Source of the DNA: Ziziphus jujuba
Lineage: Eukaryota; Streptophyta; Magnoliopsida; Rosales; Rhamnaceae
NCBI RefSeq assembly: GCF_031755915.1
Contig: NC_083389.1
Location: 2,968,001 to 3,032,000, forward strand
DNA length: 64,000 nucleotides
Reading direction: 5' to 3'
The notes under the pieces were generated by a model that had not been told where the DNA came from, did not search any database, and worked only from the letters and a program-made list of their open reading frames with translations. The position numbers and the translations under genes are program-made. Every line of letters starts with the position of its first letter. The stretch's first letter is position 1. Below are positions 57,305 through 64,000 of the stretch, piece by piece.

Positions 57305-58329
57305 AGTGTGGCAATTTTGCCACTTGATGGTGCATGTCACCGGCTAGCATGCACACCTTGGTATCAAATCCTTTCCTTTTATGAGTTTATATTTTTTTTT
57401 GTATGTTTTAATTTATGCAAGGTATATTTTGATAATGTTTTGTGCCTAAGTTATGTATGCAAAAGTATAGGCAAAATTATGCACAAAATTATGCAAAATG
57501 CCTATGGTGCTGAATTCATAATTTCCAGCAACATAGTTCTACTATTTATCTTATATCTAAGGTTGCAATTTCCAGCAACATAATTTTGGGCTGAAATTTT
57601 GAGGGATGTCTATAGACATATATAGAAGACTATGGTTCACATTTCAGGTCCAAATGACATGGGAAAGTCCATTTTCTATTCCAAACAGATTGCTGTATCT
57701 GATGGGCCCAGTATGCAGAGTATGGGTCAGTTTTGGAGCTGTTTGGCCCATGATCCGGTTCCAGAACATTCCTATCTCTTGGAACAATATTTATTGATGA
57801 CCAAGGATGTTTTAAACCAAGTTTCATAGGCAGATACAAAGGGAAACTAAGTAGGTGAAGCTAGTTTGGTTGTTTACCCAAACTAGTTAAACAATAGGAA
57901 CTTAGTTCAAACCATGTGCCACTTTTTACTATATTTGGAATAGACATGTTGCAGCTGTTTTTGACTCTTTTGTGTATGAAAAGTTAGGTGTTGACCATTT
58001 TATTTTTTAAATTTCAAATACTTTACTCATTTTGTAAGCTCACATGCTTGGCATGTGTGAACTAGTTGTAATTTCAAGCTTATATAGTAAAATGAATGAA
58101 ATGGCTACAGATCCAAGCCTTATTTTCAAAAGCCAACGTGTTTCTCTTCTTCTTATCTCTTCTTCAACACCTTAGAACACTTTAGGAACCCTAAAAACCA
58201 GAAAATACCATAACCAAAACCTAAAAACACAACTCACACACAACCATTCCCAAGAGCATCACCAAAAGCTTGCTTGTTGCTAACACTTCAAGCTAGCTTG
58301 CTCTTGGTCATAACCTTCTCACCCCAACA
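57299..58329 (+). repeat. Copia G 3' LTR
   Basis: Uninterrupted 1031-bp LTR from TGTTGAAGTG to CACCCCAACA. It shows the empty LARD site CATGCTTGGCATG near 58046, which fixes the LARD insertion point in the other copy. Confidence 0.93.
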
Positions 58330-58334
58330 TATAT

Positions 58335-60258
58335 ATCATGACCAGCATAGATTTCTTATTTAAAAATTCCTTTTTAACCTCACCTTGATAAAGATAAAAG
58401 TTGATCTTTTTCTTCTCTTCCTTTTGCTCCTCACTCTCGAGTTTAGAAAGCTTACCTAAGTGATGCAGCTCAGCCTTTCCCTCTTATTTGCTTATTGAAG
58501 TCGTGGGTGGCATGATGGTTTTCTCCCTTTGCTATTCGGCCTCCCTTCTTTTTTGCATTTGCACTTGATTTCTAAACACCTCCCTTGGTGTCAACGGCTT
58601 AAGCTTAAATTTCTTACTTTTAAATAGGAACACAATGGAATTTTCCAGATTATAGTGTATGGTATTCTTGTCAAATTGCCACTGTCTTCCTAATAAAATA
58701 TGTCCTACATGCATAGGTACAACATCACATAAAGCCACATCCACATAGTTATCACTACTAAACTTTATCTTGGCTTGTTTATTTACCATCTCTCCACTAT
58801 CATTAAGCCATTGAAGTTTATATAGTTCTGGATGTTTGATTGTTGTTAACCCTAATTTCTCCACCACAATAGCGTGTAGAAAATATTTTCCCTTTGCACT
58901 TGCTCCTCATCCTTATACATGGTCAAGACTCTACATGCCAAAAAACTTAACTCAACCCTTGAAGCCTTCTGAGTCACGGGTTCGTCATGCTCTTCTTCTT
59001 TAGATTTTTCCTCATCATGCTCAATCTCAACTTCTGACTCCTCACTGTCTGATTTCAGCTCTCCATTATCCGTCAACACCACAATTCTTCTATTTGGACA
59101 TTGGTTGGAAATATGTCCATCGCCCTGACATTTAAAACACACAATATCATGAGCTCTAGATGGTTTAGGATCATCCTTACCCTTTGGTTTTGGTGCTTGT
59201 ACAGGTTCAACCTGGTTGTGTCTCCTTGGCCAAATGGCACTTCTTTCCTCTTGCTTTGGCTTTGGTCTTAGCTCGAATGCGGGATTGCTTCTTCAACTAG
59301 TTAGACCAGTCCTCTAACTACTTGAAGCTCCTCCATGCCGTGTGTTACTACCCCTCCTCTTGAGTTGGTGCTTAATTTTGATCACTACATGCAGCATCTC
59401 TTCCAATGCCACATATTATTGTAGATTCACTTAGTTTGCAATCTCTCGATTAAGCCTTCCAAGAAACCTAGCCATTGTTGCCTCTCGGTTTTTATTCAAA
59501 CCCAACCTCATCATGAGCATTTCCATCTCCTTGTAATAATCCTCTATCGACTTGCTTCCTTCAGATAAAGATTGTAATCTCTAATGCAACATCCTATTAT
59601 AATGGCTTGGTATGAATCTTTTCCTTATTGCTCTTTTCATTTGTTTCTAAGTTGCTACTAACTCATCACCAACTCTCTTTCGGCATATTTTGCTCATTGT
59701 TCCACCACTGTAAAGCATAATGTCCCAATTCTAAGGCTGTCAACCTAACCTTTCTTGCCTCTGAATAGTTATGGCAATAAAAAATTATCTCCTTGCGTTC
59801 TTTCCATTCCAAGTAAGTCTCCGGATCACTTTTTCCCAAAACTGGTGGTATGCTGACCTTGATATTACCTAAATCATCATCTTCCTCCTTATTGTGCCTA
59901 CCACACATTTGCCTTCCTTGGAATGCAAATATGTCTTTGAAATCCTCCTCAAAATTGTCTCTAAAGTCTCCTTCTTCAATTTCCTCCCGATAACGTCCAC
60001 GGTCTCCTCTTCCTCGACCATGTCCTCCTTGTGGTTCCATCATAGGGTTCGGCCTTCCCTATTGGTTCTCAAACCTGTACATCCTTTGATCAAATTGATC
60101 AAACAGAGCATTCATCCTTTGCAATTGCTCCAACACTGCCTGTATGTCAGTAGGTTCTGCATAACTCCCTGATGCTCTAGACTCTCCCTTGAACCCATAG
60201 AATCCTCTCCAAGTTCTCTTAAAGAATCACCTCCTCTTTGTAATCATGAATATGTCAT
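58335..60258 (-). pseudogene. Element C gag-protease
   Basis: The minus-strand gag start at 60258 reads MTYS and then stops. Recognisable parts are KSDPETYLEWKERKEIIF and LELGHYALQWWNNEQNM (59666-60043), a stop-broken MEDYYKEMEM region near 59530, and the zinc knuckle CFKCQGDGHISNQC with linker at 58852-59142. The protease follows at 58532-58867 (VEKLGLTTIKHPELYKLQ, HILLGRQWQFDKN). The part that should contain the catalytic DSG is missing at 58860-58880, where FYTLLWWRN replaces it, so the protease active site is deleted. Confidence 0.8.
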
Positions 60259-61377
60259 GTTAGTGAAATAATGTAAGAAATCTCACCAAGTTCACTCGTT
60301 CAAGTGTATCACTCAAATAAGGTCTCGTTCACTCGTGTTTCACACTAATTTTGGCTTTTAACCCTGTTATAAGCTCACACTCTCTTGCCTTTTTTCACTC
60401 CAAAGATTATCTCAAAGTTCTAATAAAACACACTTAAAACCAGCAACTAAATCACAAGTATGTCCTAATGAAACCTATCAATAAAAAAAAAAGCAAGAAG
60501 CGAGCAAATTCCGAGTAAATTAGAAAACCTAATTTTCAGCTTTACTATCCAAAAACAAGAAAAAATATTAAAGTAATTTTCATATTCAATAAGGAATAAA
60601 CCAGAATATTAAAAGACCATAATTCAAGCATAAAATTTAGAAAAGGGTTCAAAAAATTAACAAGAACACAATTCGAACAAAATATGAGATAGATGTTGGT
60701 TGTAGTTCTCATAATTTAGGTTTTTGTTTCAAATCCTTAAACCAATTTTAATCCAATCAATTAGCACCAATATTTGAATATCCAGCAACCAATATTGAAT
60801 AAACAGGAACTCCAACTATCACAACTGAAGTTTTCCCAAATTCGAACAAACTAAAATTTGCAATTCTCAAAATCGGCCTTTTGCGCAATTTTTTTTTTTA
60901 ACTTCGGCTTTTTTTTTTATCACAAACCGAATAATATCACACAACTTCCAGCAGCACAATCACCATAAAAATGTAACTCCAATGCCTAACAATTTCTCAA
61001 ATTCGAATTCACCTTCCAAACAAAACAAATTGAAAAACTTTAGGGTTTTGCAATATGTTTTCTGAAATTCCTTTTTTTCTTTAATATATAAGTGCAACTA
61101 ATTACAATTAAAAACAGTGAAGGAAAATCAACAATATACCAAATTACTAAGAACTATCATACGAAACCAAAAAAAAAAAAAAAAAAAAACTAGGAAGCAA
61201 ACAAAAATTTGACTAAACAAAAAGAAACCCTAATTAGGCTATGAAGATTTTTTTTCTTTTTTTTTCAAATATGTAGCACATGTATGGGTAGAAACAATCT
61301 TAACCTAATGTTAAAATTGTAGAATAACACAAAATTAAAACAAAGCAATATGATAAATCAAACCTAAACAGAATTCA
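60259..61377 (-). other. Element C leader
   Basis: This non-coding leader is homologous to but more diverged than those of D and B, with A/T runs near 60890, 61165 and 61245. The CACGTG block reads CAAGTG here (near 60310). Confidence 0.7.
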
Positions 61378-61391
61378 ACTCCGATACCAAA
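61378..61391 (-). other. Element C primer-binding site
   Basis: The minus strand reads TTTGGTATCGGAG next to the LTR. It has one change (A to G) from the tRNA-Met complement TGGTATCAGAG. Confidence 0.8.
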
Positions 61392-62524
61392 TGATACGAA
61401 CCTGGGTCGACCCACTCCTAAACCCGTATTATATTAGCTCGAATCAAAATTAAGTTCAGATTCTAACGGCCACTTTGATTCCTAATCATCCTCTGATTAA
61501 AAACTTTGGTATATGTCGAAGACGTCACAATAGGTTATGGATTGTCCTATTGATAAGTCAAACTAAAACACTCGCTCTCTATTCAATGTTTTAGGTGTTC
61601 TAAGAAAACAAAGAGAAATCTTTTTCATAGTAATTTTTCTGAATGAATAATTTAATGTCATTTATTGAGAAATAAGCCTTTAAATAGGCTAAAGTGACAA
61701 AATCAAAACCCTAACACAATAGGCAAAAACCGACCAATAAAACTAAACAAAAGGTGTGGCCAAATGTTATATGTCTTTCCTAATCTAATTTGTATTAATT
61801 GATTCCTTAACTTTTAAAGAAGAATTAATTAATTTACAATCACAAATATTAAAATTCAACCTTCCTAAATTAATTTGTCCAGTAAATAATTAAATAAAAA
61901 TTTAAAATTTAAAACTATTTCCTAAAATAAAAGTTAAATTTCATATTTGGAAAGTAATTGACTAATTTTCCAAATAAGTTGTACTTGTCTAGTCTCTAGC
62001 TAATTTAGGTTCCAAATCTGATTCAACATGCAATGTAGGATGCCTAGTAGGATTAGAACTGGTTCCCACACGTTGCCATTGATTGAAATTATCAAAACTT
62101 GCTTGGAATGCAAGTAAGCTCCTTGTCAGCGCCAAACTAGCTAAATCCAGCCAATGTAGAAGCTTGGATGCTAATGACATAATTGGGTACCCTTGCTTCT
62201 ATCCTGGCATGATTTCATGGCTTCTTGATGAGGTCAAACACATTCATAGGCAAACAAACCCACCCCTTACTGTCAGAAGTCCTCAAATGCACCAAACAGC
62301 TTCCTGGGTCCATTTCTGCATTCATAACTTGGATGCTTAACACGGGCTTAGAATCTTATGATATTAATACGCCCTCTTAAGATTTAATTACATTTTGTAT
62401 GAAGCTAACAAGATTTCCCTTAAAGCTTTTAGCTTGAGCCCTATTAATTGGCTCGGTCTTCAATTGCATAGGATCAGTACCCCAGCGAGTAGTTGATTGT
62501 ATAGGTACAAACGGGTTCTCATCA
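61392..62524 (-). repeat. Element C 5' LTR (right)
   Basis: 1133 bp, starting TGATACGAACCTGGGTCG and ending GGGTTCTCATCA. Near its right end the minus strand reads EPINRAQAKSFKGNLVSFIQ, the polyprotein-tail motif. Confidence 0.85.
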
Positions 62525-62659
62525 TTAGTGAACCCAGTACGGCTGATAATAAAAAACGGAAGAAATATCAATGATATGTGCTCGTTGAGGGTGACAAAGG
62601 TGAAAGAAAGTAGAAACCCAGAAACGCAACCAACCCAACCATTCAACTCTTCTTATTTT

Positions 62660-63950
62660 ATTTCATATTGCTAATTAATATATTTAATAAATATATATAT
62701 ACATATAAATAAAACATAAAATTAAATAAAATTTCAAAAATTAAGAGAATAGGCGATGCTTTTGATGTTAAAAGCATCGTCTAGCTCTTTTAAATTAAAA
62801 AATAATTAATTTTGCCAAAATTTTATTAGTTCAAAAAATAACTAATTAAAAAGTGAAACACAAAAAAATTAAATAAATATATTAATTATTTTGCTTCATA
62901 TTGCTAATTAATATATTTAGTATTTATATACATAAAATAAAAAATAAAATTAATTAAAACACAAAATAATAACTTAACAGCGACATTTTGATGTTGAAAG
63001 CGATGCTTGATTGTTTTCAATTTTAAAATAACTAAATTTATCAAACAATTTGTTAAATTAAAAAATCATTAATTTAAAATTGACACACAAATAAATTAAA
63101 TGCATAGATTAATTATGTTGCATCATAAAATTTCAAGAATTAAGACAATAGGAAATGCTTTTGATATTAAAAGCGTCGTATAATGATTTTAAATTATAAA
63201 ATATTTAATTTTATCAAACTCTTATTAATTTAAAATTGCAGCACAAACAAATTAGACGAATAGATTAATTTTATCGCATGATGCTTTTCAATTTTAAAAT
63301 AATTAAATTTATTAAACTTTTAATTAATTTAAAAAATCATTAATTAAAAATTGAAACACGAATTAATTGAAAGTATAGATTATTTATTTTGCTTCATATT
63401 GTTAATTAATATATTTAATATATGCATATGAATAAAATATAAAATTAAATAATTTTTAAAAAATAAAGATAATAGGCAATGCGTTTGAAGTTAAAAGCAT
63501 CACCTAGCGCTATTAAATTATAGAATAATTAATTTTGCCAAAATTTTATTAGTTTAAAAAATAATTAATTAAAAAATGAAGCACAAAAAAGTTAAAAAGA
63601 TATATTAATTATTTTACTGCAATTTTCTAATTAATATATTTAATATTTATATATATAAAATAAAAATAAAAATAATTAAAATACAAAAAATTAACTTAAC
63701 ACTGACATTTTTTATTCCTGATTGTTTTCAATTTTAAAATAATTAAATTTCTCAAATATTTTATTAATTTAAAAAATCATTAATTTAAAATTGAAACACA
63801 AATAAATTAATATATTTAATATTTAAATTCATATGAATATAACATAAAATTAAATACAATTCCAAAAATTAAGACAATAGGCAATATTATTTTTGCTAAC
63901 AGCGATCTCTAATGTTTTTAAATTATATATTTAATTTTGTCAAACTCTTA
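62660..63950. repeat. ~725-bp tandem repeat with GCGATGCTTTT motifs, right
   Basis: Corresponding points recur at 62751 and 63474 (AGGCGATGCTTTT and AGGCAATGCGTTT), 63150 and 63879, and 62974 and 63694, giving a period of 720-729 bp. Each period holds about three shorter related units. The motif is the same as in the block at 40780-41420. Sequence from 62525 to 62659 and from 63951 to 64000 shows nothing more. Confidence 0.7.
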
Positions 63951-64000
63951 TTAATTTAAAAATAATTAATTTAAATTTGAAGTATGGATAAATTACACAT

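Larger units (their letters stand above)
49501..58329 (+). mobile_element. Copia element G, internally deleted, carrying a LARD
   Basis: This plus-strand element is flanked by the exact 5-bp duplication TATAT (49496-49500 and 58330-58334). The left LTR spans 49501-55224 because a 4674-bp LARD-type element is inserted in it; without that it is about 1045 bp. The right LTR is 57299-58329 (1031 bp). The primer-binding site is at 55228-55239 and the polypurine tract at 57290-57298. Only the gag start and RT-RNase H remain inside, and protease and integrase are deleted. Without the LARD it is about 4.15 kb. The two LTRs are almost identical by eye, so the insertion is young. It lies within the linker region of element C. 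Confidence 0.93.
45640..62524 (-). mobile_element. Gypsy element C, full-length, split by copia G
   Basis: This minus-strand element has LTRs 45640-46814 (3') and 61392-62524 (5') and an interior split at 49500/58330 by copia G. Without G it is about 8.05 kb. The order is gag, protease, RT, RNase H, integrase, as in B, with diverged sequence. The flanks are CCAGT (45635-45639) and TTAGT (62525-62529), which could be one duplication with two C-to-T changes; an exact CCAGT also occurs 9 bp further right. Many stops and frameshifts make it the most decayed gypsy copy here. Confidence 0.88.
40780..64000 (-). mobile_element. CACTA-like (En/Spm) transposon remnant hosting gypsy C
   Basis: Both flanks of gypsy C carry the same kind of short inverted motif, AGCGATGCTTTT and AAAAGCATCGCC: at 40780-41420 on the left and 62750-63900 on the right. 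The left flank also holds a minus-strand transposase remnant (41640-44280) of the plant Ptta/En/Spm type. I therefore read 40780-45639 and 62525-64000 as two halves of one CACTA-like element with its ends near 40780 and at or beyond the window edge. The CACTA terminal repeats were not found, so the limits and the claim that both halves are one element are inference. Confidence 0.5.

Noticed and set aside
1..64000. Integrated plant pararetrovirus sequences
   Set aside because: All RT domains seen lie in Ty1/copia or Ty3/gypsy order with LTRs, tRNA-Met primer sites and 5-bp duplications; no movement-protein or coat motifs of caulimovirids were seen.

Overview
This is a window from a flowering-plant nuclear genome, probably a dicot. 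It is AT-rich and made mostly of LTR retrotransposons nested in each other, with DNA-transposon remnants and one broken host gene. The plant assignment rests on Ty3/gypsy and Ty1/copia elements primed by initiator tRNA-Met, Ptta/En/Spm-type transposase remnants, and intron-split exons that resemble the plant SMCHD1-like protein GMI1. I see no rRNA or tRNA gene, no CRISPR array and no intact host gene. Family names come from recognising motifs, not from searches.

Layout. (1) 1-10788: minus-strand gypsy element D, which runs off the left edge. A solo LTR (2591-3726) sits beside its primer-binding site, and plus-strand gypsy element A (4168-10139, TSD CTTTC) sits inside its 5' LTR. (2) 10789-18620: minus-strand gypsy element B, with pol in normal order but broken. 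(3) 18621-20597: remnant of a DNA transposon with an Ulp1/C48 peptidase-like fragment and a tandem repeat carrying an ACCGATGG motif. (4) 20598-33746: minus-strand exons of a GMI1-like gene fragment. One intron is swollen by copia element F (22164-33265, TSD TCAAC), and gypsy element E (27233-33124, TSD AGAAT) sits inside F's 5' LTR. (5) 33747-40779: AT-rich DNA with old repeat debris and a copia RNase H fossil. (6) 40780-64000: CACTA-like material on both sides of gypsy element C (45640-62524). C contains copia element G (49501-58329, TSD TATAT), whose left LTR contains a non-coding LTR element of LARD type (50268-54941, TSD CATGG/CTTGG). If the flanks belong to one CACTA element, this is a four-level nest.

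How the parts relate. The gypsy elements share a gag, a roughly 1.1-kb leader with long A/T runs, and an LTR starting TGATG and ending ATCA, but their LTR interiors differ. A and E have lost most of pol and keep the same scrambled set of pol fragments, with an integrase piece before a reverse-transcriptase piece. This suggests a non-autonomous lineage moved in trans by relatives like B. Copia G keeps only reverse transcriptase and RNase H. Many stops are C-to-T or G-to-A changes, as expected for methylated, silenced repeats.

The most interesting items are the shared scrambled pol of A and E, the GMI1-like exons with a copia element 12 bp from a splice donor, the deep nest at 40.8-64 kb, and the conserved CACGTG-containing block upstream of gag.
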